Source of the DNA: a virus
Strand: one strand, 5' to 3'
Length of the DNA: 28,931 bases
IMG/VR virus record: IMGVR_UViG_3300031223_000033
Location: 1-28,931 of that record
This document shows, in pieces, positions 7,588 through 15,101 of the stretch; position 1 is the first letter of the stretch, and every line of letters starts with the position of its first letter. The notes below the pieces were generated by a model. That model ran no database searches and was not told the origin of the DNA. It was given only the letters and a program-made list of their open reading frames with translations. Position numbers and translations under genes: made by a program.

Positions 7588-7860
7588 TTATTTAACTATT
7601 TCGCCATCTTTGTTTTTTACCAACTCATCTGCCTGTTTTTCTTTTAAGATCACAGTCATGCCTTTACTTTGAGGTAGGCCGTATTTTCCAGCTGCATTGT
7701 GACAAAGGATTTTTACTTTGACATCCTTTTGCTTTTCTGCCTTTTTAGCTTTTGCTTTCTTAGCTTTAGACTTTTCTTGATCTGCAGCTTTTTTAGCTTC
7801 ACCAGTAGATTGCTCGACTTTTACATCTTCATTTTCTTCATTTTTATTTTCTTCAGACAT
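7588..7860 (-). CDS. Small lysine-rich head-associated protein
   Basis: A 90-residue protein in two parts. Residues 1-46 are low complexity and highly charged (Glu/Asn-rich, then Ala/Lys-rich, AKKAKAKKAEKQK). Residues 47-90 form a small folded-looking domain (VKVKILCHNAAGKYGLPQSK then VTVILKEKQADELVK-like strands and a helix). It lies between the major capsid and the connector genes, where head decoration or assembly proteins are common. I do not recognise the family; the head link is positional. The Lys/Ala-rich stretch could bind DNA or be disordered. Confidence 0.65.
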   Translation of the reverse strand: MSEENKNEENEDVKVEQSTGEAKKAADQEKSKAKKAKAKKAEKQKDVKVKILCHNAAGKYGLPQSKGMTVILKEKQADELVKNKDGEIVK

Positions 7861-7883
7861 AACTTTTAAGGTTTTAATATCAT

Positions 7884-7914
7884 GTTACTCTGAGCCTATA
7901 AGACCCAGAGCAAC
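7884..7914 (-). other. Hairpin between the capsid gene and the small head gene
   Basis: GTTACTCTG pairs with CAGAGCAAC (9 bp, one G-T wobble in the minus-strand RNA) around a 13-nt loop. It starts 12 nt after the capsid stop. No T-run follows on the minus strand, so it is not a standard terminator; it could protect the 3' end of capsid mRNA or partly attenuate downstream genes. Confidence 0.4.
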
Positions 7915-7925
7915 ACAATAAATGA

Positions 7926-9206
7926 TTATATAGTGATAAATTTGTTTACTGCAAATGCAGTTGGTTGAGCAATCTCAATACCAGCAATTGCATTAACAAC
8001 TAGTCTAAGATTATCGTTCAAAGCTGCAGAAAAAGGATCTTCAAGTAAAGACACTGCGCCCCATTCACCTATAAACAACTTGCTAAAATCTCCATAGATT
8101 AAGACTTGGTTTCCAGAAAGAGCAGGAACAAGTGTAGTAGCTCCAACATTGCTACCGTTAAGATCGCTTCTGTTGTCCATAATAAATCTTCCAGAACCGG
8201 CATCCTTAGTTGTACTTAGGTAAGCTGATCTAAGCTGTGGAGACATTAGGTAAGCTCTAGCTACTTCTGTAGCATCTTCACCATCAATTAAACCCATAAG
8301 CTCTGTAACTTGACTCCAATCTGCATCTGTAGCTGTTGTTATTGCAGAGAGTTTAATGCCATCTTTATTCAAGATGCCTTCTGGCTCATTGTTGGTTCCG
8401 GCTCCGTTAATTGCTGCTCCATTAAGAGAGGTATCATAAGCCATTAATATAAGCTGTCTAATTATGTTTTCTGTATCTACAGAAGATTGAGCAATTAAAC
8501 GTCTAGAAATATCCACAGCACCACCCAATCGCTCTGGTTTTAGTTGTGGCCCTTTAAAGTCTTTGGCTTGTGGTGTTATTCCAGCATTCTCTGCTAACCA
8601 TGCCATAGTAAACTTTTGTCCAACAGGAAGGGGAATAGATCCTCCAGTTAAACCAGATAATCTTGTAGCCCCAAGAGACTCTAAGAATGTTGCTGGTTGA
8701 AAAGGCATTTGCACTCTTGGAGTTTGATCTACTACAAATTGTCCACCTTTATCTCCACTATCACCAGTTACAGATTGGTTCCTTAAAACTGACATTGGGA
8801 TAGTAAATCTTGATTCACTAGGAGTACTAACCCCAGCATCTCTATTTGCTTGGATTCCAATTTCGTTTAATTCCTTTTCAGCACCATCTAAAGCTTTTTT
8901 ACTTCTAAAAGCTTTGCTTATAGATGCGCGCTCAGTGATTTCACGCTTTTCAGCTTCTTCACCTTTTGGTTTAGCACCACCTTTGCGCTCACCTTTTTGG
9001 GCAGCAGCTCTTTTTTCGAAGTCCTCAATTTGTCTCTCTTCTGCAATGTCAGCATCTAGTGCCTCGATTTCAGTTTGGAGAGTTGCAAATTGTGTTCTTT
9101 GTTCGTCGGTGAATTTTCCATCACCTTCTTTTCTGGCCTTGACCAGATCTTCTTGAGCTTTAGTTTTTGAAGCTCTCTCTTGTTGTAACTGTGCAATTTT
9201 AAGCAT
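7926..9206 (-). CDS. Major capsid protein, HK97 fold
   Basis: A 426-residue protein. Residues 1-~110 are a charged coiled-coil delta domain (LQQERASKTKAQEDL, EIEALDADIAEERQI), which acts as an internal scaffold and is normally removed by the prohead protease encoded just upstream. From about residue 150 the HK97-fold body follows: an N-arm and strands (TFLESLGATRLSG, PVGQKFTMAWLAENAGITPQ), the spine helix region (DTENIIRQLILMAYDTSLNGAA), then AYLMSPQLRSAYL and a C-terminal strand region with LLEDPFSAALNDNLRLV. The start overlaps the protease stop by 8 nt. Confidence 0.95.
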   Translation of the reverse strand: MLKIAQLQQERASKTKAQEDLVKARKEGDGKFTDEQRTQFATLQTEIEALDADIAEERQIEDFEKRAAAQKGERKGGAKPKGEEAEKREITERASISKAFRSKKALDGAEKELNEIGIQANRDAGVSTPSESRFTIPMSVLRNQSVTGDSGDKGGQFVVDQTPRVQMPFQPATFLESLGATRLSGLTGGSIPLPVGQKFTMAWLAENAGITPQAKDFKGPQLKPERLGGAVDISRRLIAQSSVDTENIIRQLILMAYDTSLNGAAINGAGTNNEPEGILNKDGIKLSAITTATDADWSQVTELMGLIDGEDATEVARAYLMSPQLRSAYLSTTKDAGSGRFIMDNRSDLNGSNVGATTLVPALSGNQVLIYGDFSKLFIGEWGAVSLLEDPFSAALNDNLRLVVNAIAGIEIAQPTAFAVNKFITI

Positions 9207-9822
9207 GGGTATTATTTTTATTGATTAATAATTGAGCTTCAAAAACATCAAATCCTGAAGTTCTTTTTTGTTCATCTGCATTATCTTCTGCAGGTATAAT
9301 TGGTGTAAATTCTTTTATAATCTCATTGAGATCACTTGTATTTCTGGCCAGTGCATCTGGATTGGAGTTTAGAGAAACAATAGACCACTCGACTAGCCTC
9401 TGCTGTGTGAAATACAAAACATTGGGATCTTCATTAAGATCTTCTAGTCCATATCTACCGTCTAATATTTCGGCCCTTATAGAGGCTCCACGAATTATTC
9501 CATTCTTAACCTTGTTGAAGATCTTCTCTGCTAGAGGATTGTTTTCTGCAGCTTCAAATTTTGCGCGACCTATAACTAAACCATCTTCTATAAAAACTAC
9601 TGAAGTTCCAATTACACTATCAGCATCGGTGTGATTATGGTTAAAACATACAATAGGATTTGTTTCGTAGCGATCAAGCAGCCATCCATTACTTTTAAAA
9701 ACAGTATCATAAGTATCTACAGCTTCACTAGAAATTACAAAGTCAATAGTTCTTTCTGCTTCGTTTATACTGTCTGCACGCACTTGTGCATTTCTTACTT
9801 GTATTTTATCCTTTGCTTTCAT
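9199..9822 (-). CDS. Prohead protease, HK97 gp4-like (peptidase S78)
   Basis: A 207-residue serine protease that cleaves the capsid delta domain during head maturation. The family pattern is visible: EAERTIDFVISSEAVDTYDT, then FNHNH (His 62/64), RGASIRAEI (Ser 114) and RLVEWSIVSLNSNPDA (Glu 145). These give the H, S and E of the S78 catalytic triad at family-like spacing. It sits between portal and capsid as usual and overlaps both neighbours (17 nt with the portal, 8 nt with the capsid), showing tight coupling. The C-terminal 30 residues are polar and may be lost by self-cleavage. Confidence 0.93.
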   Translation of the reverse strand: MKAKDKIQVRNAQVRADSINEAERTIDFVISSEAVDTYDTVFKSNGWLLDRYETNPIVCFNHNHTDADSVIGTSVVFIEDGLVIGRAKFEAAENNPLAEKIFNKVKNGIIRGASIRAEILDGRYGLEDLNEDPNVLYFTQQRLVEWSIVSLNSNPDALARNTSDLNEIIKEFTPIIPAEDNADEQKRTSGFDVFEAQLLINKNNTHA

Positions 9823-11002
9823 CAGCTAATAGTTTTTTCATTTGTTCTTCGTTAAGAAGATTAGACATTTGTAAAAATTGATCACCATCTGGATATGGGT
9901 TTAGACTTTCTAAAACTCTAATTTCGTTGGGAGTCATAGCCTTAAGGAATACCATAGACTTGTAATATTCTGCTCTGGACTTAGGATCTACCTGTAGTAG
10001 TATTTTAAAGTTTTGATCTATCGCTATCGAATTAGCTTTTTCAGGATCTGTGAAAAGCTTAAATTCGATTTCTTCTTTTATCTTTTGGGCTAAAGGTTTT
10101 ACAGCAGACTGCAAATAATCCTGTTCCATTTGCACCATAGAGTTATAACCACCTTCACCCTTTATTCTTAATTTGTGATTCGGTATGTGTAACCACCTGG
10201 CGATATCTTCTGTACCACTGGCGTAGGTTTCAATAAATTTTGATTCTTCAGGATTAAGACCTATGCTTTTATATTTCATCCCTTCATCCAGTACGGCTGC
10301 TCTATGCTTATTCATAGATGTAAGCCTTTTTTCGAAGGCTGTACCTAAAGCGTCTTTTGCAGTACTGTCTATTTTTTTGTCAGATTCAATTACACCATAG
10401 CTTAGGCCTTGATCTTCTAGAGACATAGAGCCAAATTTTTGTGCATTTAATGTAACACCAAGGTTATCTGCTGCAAATTCTAAAACAGATTTTCCAAGCT
10501 TTCCATCAAATGAAAAACCCGAAACGTGAAAGACTTCGTAAGCACTGTACATCTCACTTTTGTATTGATAAAATAATTTACCTTCATGATCTATAACCGT
10601 GACTAGACTGGAATCCCAAAAGTCTAAGGATATTTTGTTTCCAGATTCATCGGTTACGATACCAGCAAAGTAATTACCCCTCAATAAAACAGTGAGAGCG
10701 ATTAAATGCTTAAAGCCAAAAGGCGACTGGTGATGATTGGGTCTATTGTTAATTAACTTATTGACCGGATGGTCCTTAAGATAAGTAATATTGTTATCTG
10801 TTTTTTGTACTACAGCATGTGGAAGTATTGCTATGGAATTTGCTATCATGTCTATTCCGCTATAAAAAGCGGAAAGCGTTAATGAGGTGCGGACGTTTAC
10901 CTTCTTTGAAGATTCGGTTAGGCCATAAGCAAAACCAGGAAAGCCTCCAACAAATGTTTGAGCACTTACAACTGATCTTAACGCATTTTGAAAAACAGAC
11001 AT
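9806..11002 (-). CDS. Portal protein, HK97 family
   Basis: A 398-residue portal, the dodecameric channel for DNA packaging and ejection. Family features are VRTSLTLSAFYSGIDMIANSIAILP near the start (first-helix A-V-W-A-C-V-I-A-S-L pattern), FKHLIALTVLLRGNYFAGIV, then IARWLHIPNHKLRIKGEGGY with NSMVQMEQDYLQSAVKPL, and the C-terminal helix ahead of DQFLQMSNLLNEEQMKK. It is the first gene of the late structural operon, behind late promoter copy 3. Unusually, it is not next to the large terminase, which lies 8.4 kb away on the same strand. Confidence 0.95.
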   Translation of the reverse strand: MSVFQNALRSVVSAQTFVGGFPGFAYGLTESSKKVNVRTSLTLSAFYSGIDMIANSIAILPHAVVQKTDNNITYLKDHPVNKLINNRPNHHQSPFGFKHLIALTVLLRGNYFAGIVTDESGNKISLDFWDSSLVTVIDHEGKLFYQYKSEMYSAYEVFHVSGFSFDGKLGKSVLEFAADNLGVTLNAQKFGSMSLEDQGLSYGVIESDKKIDSTAKDALGTAFEKRLTSMNKHRAAVLDEGMKYKSIGLNPEESKFIETYASGTEDIARWLHIPNHKLRIKGEGGYNSMVQMEQDYLQSAVKPLAQKIKEEIEFKLFTDPEKANSIAIDQNFKILLQVDPKSRAEYYKSMVFLKAMTPNEIRVLESLNPYPDGDQFLQMSNLLNEEQMKKLLADESKG

Positions 11003-11019
11003 ATTTCTTTTATCTGCTT

Positions 11020-11067
11020 CAAAAATATGGGAGCTATCTAATTAAAAACTCCAACAATGTTTCCTTT
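11020..11067 (-). promoter_or_regulatory. Putative phage late promoter, copy 3 (portal and head/tail operon)
   Basis: The minus-strand block AAAGGAAACATTGTTGGAGT (11067-11048) differs by one base from copies 1 and 2. Its TTG is exactly 24 nt before TATTTTTG (11027-11020), and the following GAAGC is also shared with copy 1. The leader to the portal ATG at 11002 is short. This is the likely main late promoter for about 6.3 kb of head and tail genes. Confidence 0.7.
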
Positions 11068-11079
11068 GTTGGAGTTTTT
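11044..11079 (-). terminator. Terminator hairpin that contains the late-promoter element
   Basis: ACTCCAACA pairs with TGTTGGAGT (9 bp, extended by flanking A and T runs) around the 10-nt loop ATGTTTCCTT, and a T-run follows on both strands. It can end transcripts from the gene at 11145-11492. The stem's promoter-side arm plus loop are the conserved late-promoter 20-mer, so one sequence seems to serve both jobs. Confidence 0.75.
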
Positions 11080-11096
11080 AAAATTTTGCTAACAGT

Positions 11097-11127
11097 GTAT
11101 AAAAAACATTAAAACGTTTTTTTATAC
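11097..11127. repeat. AT-rich inverted repeat between the accessory and late operons
   Basis: GTATAAAAAA (11097-11106) and TTTTTTATAC (11118-11127) form a perfect 10-bp inverted repeat with an 11-nt loop. It lies between the stop at 11145 and the terminator hairpin at 11044-11079. It may be a weak extra terminator. Confidence 0.4.
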
Positions 11128-11144
11128 GGGTGTTAGCACCAATA

Positions 11145-11492
11145 CTAACCAACTACCTTTTCAATAGTCTTATAGCATTCTTTAACTTCATCAATGTTAT
11201 TTTCAAGATATTCATCAAAAGAATCAACACCGCCAAAAACTTCGTCTAACCTTTCAGATATTTGTCCTGTAATATTAGTCCAACTATCTTCTTTGCATTC
11301 TTCTGGAGTATATATCACCATCATATGTGCATTACTTTGGTAGTGTAAAACCATTGTTGCATATGCTGTTAATTTATTTTTGGCTACTAACTTAAATTTA
11401 GTACTCATTGCACCATATTCATACACCGTACTGGTGCTAACACTTGGTATAGTGCATTGCTTGGTTTCTGTATTTTCACTATCTGTATTCAT
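11145..11492 (-). CDS. Hypothetical protein at the end of the accessory operon
   Basis: A 115-residue protein that I do not recognise. It starts MNTDSENTETKQCTIPS. The middle (FKLVAKNKLTAYATMVLHYQ and AHMMVIYTPEE) looks like strands and helices of a small globular fold. The acidic C-terminal helix reads ISERLDEVFGGVDSFDEYLE. No signal peptide or membrane segment is seen. It is 99 nt after the HTH gene and is the last gene before the terminator and late promoter copy 3, so it is probably read from the promoter at 15880 or from upstream. Confidence 0.6.
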   Translation of the reverse strand: MNTDSENTETKQCTIPSVSTSTVYEYGAMSTKFKLVAKNKLTAYATMVLHYQSNAHMMVIYTPEECKEDSWTNITGQISERLDEVFGGVDSFDEYLENNIDEVKECYKTIEKVVG

Positions 11493-11591
11493 AATTTAAA
11501 GTTTTAGTTTATTAATTAATTTTAGTGCTGTGAGGTCGCAACGACACCATACCATAAACGTTAACAACCCTATTTCTAAAAGCTTCAACCT

Positions 11592-11798
11592 CTAAACTTC
11601 CAAATGAAGCTTGAGGTCCAAAGCATTTGCCAATAGAATAGAATGGTGAAGAGAAAATAAACCTTTGCCGCTCATATTCCTATAAAAGGTAGATTGTTTC
11701 ATCCCTATTATCTTAGGAAGTTCTATAAGGGAAATCCTTTTTTTCGCAGCTGTGTTTTTGATCTCTTCCAGAAATTGATGGTTTGTTTTTAGTTGCAT
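11592..11798 (-). CDS. Small HTH protein
   Basis: A 68-residue single-domain protein. Helices and the pattern ISLIELPKIIGMKQSTFYRNMSGKG match a Cro/CI-type helix-turn-helix (helix 2 LIELPKIIG, recognition helix KQSTFYRNM). It starts only 2 nt after the ParB-like gene stop, so it belongs to that operon. It has no dimerisation or sensor domain beyond the HTH. It is a candidate regulator of the dyad promoter at 15880-15913 or of a late switch; both are inference. It differs in sequence from the HTH protein at 26832-27098. Confidence 0.7.
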   Translation of the reverse strand: MQLKTNHQFLEEIKNTAAKKRISLIELPKIIGMKQSTFYRNMSGKGLFSLHHSILLANALDLKLHLEV

Positions 11799-11800
11799 AA

Positions 11801-12310
11801 TTATTTTAATTTACTTTCAAATTCATTCCAACTTTTACTAAACTCATGATTGGCGAAAGCTTCTTTCAGCCCTGTTATTTGTTTAAGTCTTAAAACTTCT
11901 TCAGCATCCATGCCTAGATGTTTTGCAACTTCTAGATCTGCCCAGCCTGCTTTAGTAAGAGATAAAACAATATCACTCATTCCTTTAATAGCATGTGTTC
12001 CTCTAGCTCTGTTATGACGAATAGTTGAAGCCATTCGCTCATCTATGTTTTTATTTATAACCACTACTGGTACTTCCTTGATTTTGAAATATTCTTTAGC
12101 ACATCTATATCTATGAAATCCATCAACAATAACATATTTTGAGCCATCAAAATATGTAACTATTGGCTGAGTATAACCATCTTCTTCTATACTTAATCTT
12201 AAAAGCTTCATTTCTGGAGGAGCTACACTATTTGGATTATAATCGTTTGCTTGAAGTAAATTAATATCAACAAGCTTAACATCTAATACTGGGAATTTAA
12301 TTTTTTTCAT
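11801..12310 (-). CDS. ParB-like (IbrB-like) protein
   Basis: A 169-residue protein with a ParB/sulfiredoxin-fold N-terminal domain: VKLVDINLLQANDYNPNSV (residues 11-29), VDGFHRYRCA (62-71, the D-G-x-H-R signature) and IRHNRARGTH (97-106). A helical part with an HTH look follows (GWADLEVAKHLGMDAEEVLRL). It overlaps the PAPS-reductase-like gene by 14 nt. This pairing is that of IbrA/IbrB, known from an E. coli prophage as regulators of immunoglobulin-binding proteins and found in many mobile elements. Whether ParB here binds nucleotide or DNA, or modifies DNA, is not shown by the sequence. Confidence 0.82.
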   Translation of the reverse strand: MKKIKFPVLDVKLVDINLLQANDYNPNSVAPPEMKLLRLSIEEDGYTQPIVTYFDGSKYVIVDGFHRYRCAKEYFKIKEVPVVVINKNIDERMASTIRHNRARGTHAIKGMSDIVLSLTKAGWADLEVAKHLGMDAEEVLRLKQITGLKEAFANHEFSKSWNEFESKLK

Positions 12311-13592
12311 TTTCTAACTCTTTTTTAAGATTTCTCATTTCTTTGGTGCTTTCCTGTATGCCTAGTAATTTACCCCATTTTTCTTTTAGTAAAACCATAT
12401 CTTCTCTATCCGCTTTTGTAATTCCATAAGAAAGTGAACGACAAGCAAAATCATTTTTTTCTATTGCTTTAGCAATACGCTTCCAATGTATCCATTTGCC
12501 ACTTGTGTGATCACCAAATTTTTTAATGATTTCTTTTGGAGACATTTCATCCTTTATTTTAGAAATATTTACACCTTCTTCTTTTTCAAAAAAAGCAAAA
12601 AAAATTTTTATTTTTCTTACGTAATGATCTCGAAGCTCTGGAGAGTACATTCCTAAAGATTCCAGCAAAAAAACTGCATATTGTTCCCAATTCAAATGAT
12701 TTGGCTTTGAAGTGCCGTTATGGCCTAGTAAATCGGTCTTGCAATAAATATTTCCAAAATTTGCACCACTTACTCTATTCACCACCTTATGCCAAGTTTC
12801 AGGTTCTAGAGAAGCCCATTGATTAAGTGAAACCCTTTGATCTGCTCCATAGGGCTGGCAAATACGCTGTTCGTGTATTCCCATGCCGTTTTTATACATC
12901 ATTTCATAGGATTTATTAAATTTCAAATTAAATTTACTTACAGCATGCCATACATCTTCTGTCCTCCAATCGTAGATAGGATAAATGTTAAATACGTTTT
13001 CTTTTATTTTCGTAGTCCAGTTTAACCCTTTATACAAATTCTTTCCAAAAGCGATAGCCCTAAACCTATTCATAGACTCATCTGTTCTTATTCCTACAAA
13101 ACAACCTACCTTTTTGGAATTGTGCTTTTTCATTAACCAAAGAGGAAATTTATACATGAAATCTTCAACTTCTTCTCCAGGAACAAATAAGTTGCCAAAA
13201 GGATGATTAAATTCATTTATACAATCATTAGGCATTTCACGCACCCACTTATCTTTATCTTTTTGTAACCAAGGTTGCCAGTTGGGCTGGAATACACTAC
13301 TAGCGTTATGAGAATTGAAAGGCAAGCATAAATGATAAAAATCACGTATTTGTGAAAGCTCTTTAAGCTCATAAACATGATCTATCGTTGCTTTATACTG
13401 CGCTTCATAATCTACATAAAACACATCAAAAGTTCTTTTTCTTTTTTCAGCTTCACTATTAGCAAGCTGAAGCATTACAGAAGAATCTTTACCCCCAGAA
13501 AAAGAAAAATAAACCAATTCAAATTCATCAAAAATGAAATTTATTCTTTCCATGAAAGCTTCATAAACATTAGTGTCTAAATACTTTTTCAT
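12297..13592 (-). CDS. PAPS-reductase-like PP-loop protein (IbrA-like)
   Basis: A 431-residue protein. The PP-loop SFSGGKDSSVM (residues 30-40) is the ATP-pyrophosphatase site of the PAPS reductase/sulfurylase superfamily. Conserved-looking blocks follow: DVFYVDYEAQY, FVGIRTDESMNRF, NIYPIYDWRTEDVW and MGIHEQRICQPYG. The long C-terminal half resembles the DUF3440 extension of IbrA proteins. The catalytic Cys motif of true PAPS reductases (ECGIH) is not seen, so sulfate reduction is unlikely. Related PP-loop enzymes thiolate tRNA or DNA (DndC). It overlaps the helicase gene by 4 nt (ATGA) and the ParB-like gene by 14 nt, so all three are probably made together. Confidence 0.85.
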   Translation of the reverse strand: MKKYLDTNVYEAFMERINFIFDEFELVYFSFSGGKDSSVMLQLANSEAEKRKRTFDVFYVDYEAQYKATIDHVYELKELSQIRDFYHLCLPFNSHNASSVFQPNWQPWLQKDKDKWVREMPNDCINEFNHPFGNLFVPGEEVEDFMYKFPLWLMKKHNSKKVGCFVGIRTDESMNRFRAIAFGKNLYKGLNWTTKIKENVFNIYPIYDWRTEDVWHAVSKFNLKFNKSYEMMYKNGMGIHEQRICQPYGADQRVSLNQWASLEPETWHKVVNRVSGANFGNIYCKTDLLGHNGTSKPNHLNWEQYAVFLLESLGMYSPELRDHYVRKIKIFFAFFEKEEGVNISKIKDEMSPKEIIKKFGDHTSGKWIHWKRIAKAIEKNDFACRSLSYGITKADREDMVLLKEKWGKLLGIQESTKEMRNLKKELENEKN

Positions 13593-14803
13593 TCTGCTAT
13601 TTTTTTAAATTGCTCTAGAGTCAATTTTTTAAACTCGTTCAAGAAATTTGCCTTTTTATCTACATTTTTATACATCATATTTTCAAGACCTACATTGCCT
13701 ATCAATCTACGTATAGTACAACTTTTGGTTTGCCCGGTACGGTAAATTCTTTTTATGATCTGGTCGAACAAACCAAAATCCCAATGCTGATCAAACAAAA
13801 GCATTTCATTAAAATCGTACTGGAGATTTAACCCATGACCATGTTTTTGCCAACTTAATATTCTTGCTTTAGGAAACCTTCGTTTTAATTCTTGTTGTGT
13901 ATTCACAAACTTAGCGACAATTAAAGTTTGAGGATTATCTTTTAATACCTCAAAAACAACTTGAAGTTTCTCATCGCTTAAAGAATAATTATGTTGAAGC
14001 TTTTGAGTCAACATTAAAAAAAAGTTAGGTTTAGCCATAAGCCAATCTTCTGAAAGGACTTCCTCCATAATTCTTTTATGTTCTGTTTTTTCATCTTCCT
14101 GAAGCTCGTATTCAATATCTATAAAGTCTATCCCTACGTCTATTCTTAAATCAGCTCTAAAGATGTAAGGCTCAATTAATTTATGTAGATAATCCATATT
14201 ATGATAAGCAATAATCCATTCTTTTGTAATGCCTTTATAAGTGCCTGGCTTCTTAATAGTCATTTGCTTATACTCGCAAAAGTTATTTTTAAATTCTGGC
14301 AAACTCATGTTTAAAATAGTAGGAGAAAGGAAATCCATTTGAGCTTTAAGATCAAGTAAGTTTCTACTCAGCGGTGTTCCGTTCAAAATATATTTGTATT
14401 GCACCATTTTACCCAATGTATGTATGCGTTGGGTTCGTTTTGCATTTTCATTCTTAATCTTTAGGCTTTCATCTACAATAATAACAGGCTTCCAAGAAGT
14501 TGATATTTTTTTAAAAATCTGTAAATAAATCCTATCCGACATGGAAATACTTTCAATACCGATCAAATCGAAATCACAATTAAAACCACCCCACTTTTCA
14601 ATTTCGTGTTTTGTGCTTTCTTGGTAATTATCTGTGTTTATACATTGGTAAGGGGCTAGATACAAAACATAAGTAGGCTTTAATTCATTTACCAACTCAA
14701 TTACTGGTCTTGTCTTTCCAGTGCCGGCCTCCATAAAGAAAGCACCTACTTTTTTAGTAGAAAGCTTTTCTTTACTTTTTATTTGGTCTATTAAGGGTTT
14801 CAT
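13589..14803 (-). CDS. SNF2-like superfamily 2 helicase / translocase
   Basis: A 404-residue ATPase with the SF2 motifs in order: Walker A MEAGTGKT (residues 24-31), VLYLAPYQ (Ia), Walker B IIVDESLKIKN (108-118, DES in place of DEAH), LNGTPL (motif III, 140-145), LIVAKF in the second RecA domain, and QIIKRIYRTGQT (motif VI). The D-E-x-x-x-I-K-N and R-x-x-R-x-G-Q features are typical of SNF2 rather than replicative helicases. It is shorter than chromatin remodellers, as is usual in phages. It probably moves along double-stranded DNA. It is coupled to the PAPS-like gene and overlaps the upstream small gene by 32 nt, which suggests a joint function. Confidence 0.88.
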   Translation of the reverse strand: MKPLIDQIKSKEKLSTKKVGAFFMEAGTGKTRPVIELVNELKPTYVLYLAPYQCINTDNYQESTKHEIEKWGGFNCDFDLIGIESISMSDRIYLQIFKKISTSWKPVIIVDESLKIKNENAKRTQRIHTLGKMVQYKYILNGTPLSRNLLDLKAQMDFLSPTILNMSLPEFKNNFCEYKQMTIKKPGTYKGITKEWIIAYHNMDYLHKLIEPYIFRADLRIDVGIDFIDIEYELQEDEKTEHKRIMEEVLSEDWLMAKPNFFLMLTQKLQHNYSLSDEKLQVVFEVLKDNPQTLIVAKFVNTQQELKRRFPKARILSWQKHGHGLNLQYDFNEMLLFDQHWDFGLFDQIIKRIYRTGQTKSCTIRRLIGNVGLENMMYKNVDKKANFLNEFKKLTLEQFKKIAE

Positions 14804-15101
14804 CGTAAGTGATTTCTAAAGGATTTAGCTTTTTAGGCTTATGGTGTTTAAATTCTATTTGGCCAATATTTTTCCCATCTTTAGAAAAAATAGACCATTT
14901 CTTTGAGCTATGTTGAAGATCTACTTTGCTCAAAATCCATTCTGTTATCCAAAAAGCTCCACTTTTACTTACATCCATGTCTTGGCCGTAAAATTGACTA
15001 GCAGGTATTAAAGCTTCTGATCCATCGAAGGCTCTAGCTTTATAGCATTTACTAGAAATGCTATAAAAACTATCTAACCTTACAGATATGCACTTAGGCA
15101 T
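14772..15101 (-). CDS. Hypothetical protein coupled to the helicase
   Basis: A 109-residue basic protein that I do not recognise. It begins MPKCISVRLDSFYSISSKCY, contains AFDGSEALIPASQFYGQD (possibly a small beta-barrel) and WITEWILSKVDLQ, and ends with a Lys-rich tail. The layout (strands, then Lys-rich end) could suit nucleic-acid binding, but that is only an impression. It overlaps the upstream gene by 1 nt (TAATG-type) and the helicase by 32 nt, the strongest coupling in this operon. Confidence 0.6.
   Translation of the reverse strand: MPKCISVRLDSFYSISSKCYKARAFDGSEALIPASQFYGQDMDVSKSGAFWITEWILSKVDLQHSSKKWSIFSKDGKNIGQIEFKHHKPKKLNPLEITYDETLNRPNKK

Noticed and set aside
8141-8151. CTCCAACATTG inside the capsid gene, like the late-promoter element
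   Set aside because: The second half of the element is missing and no -7 box lies 24 nt away; it encodes normal capsid residues.
11493-11591. Possible small gene in the 99-nt gap after the HTH gene
   Set aside because: Frames of 12-19 codons exist but have no support from composition or spacing, and I see no clear promoter box there either.
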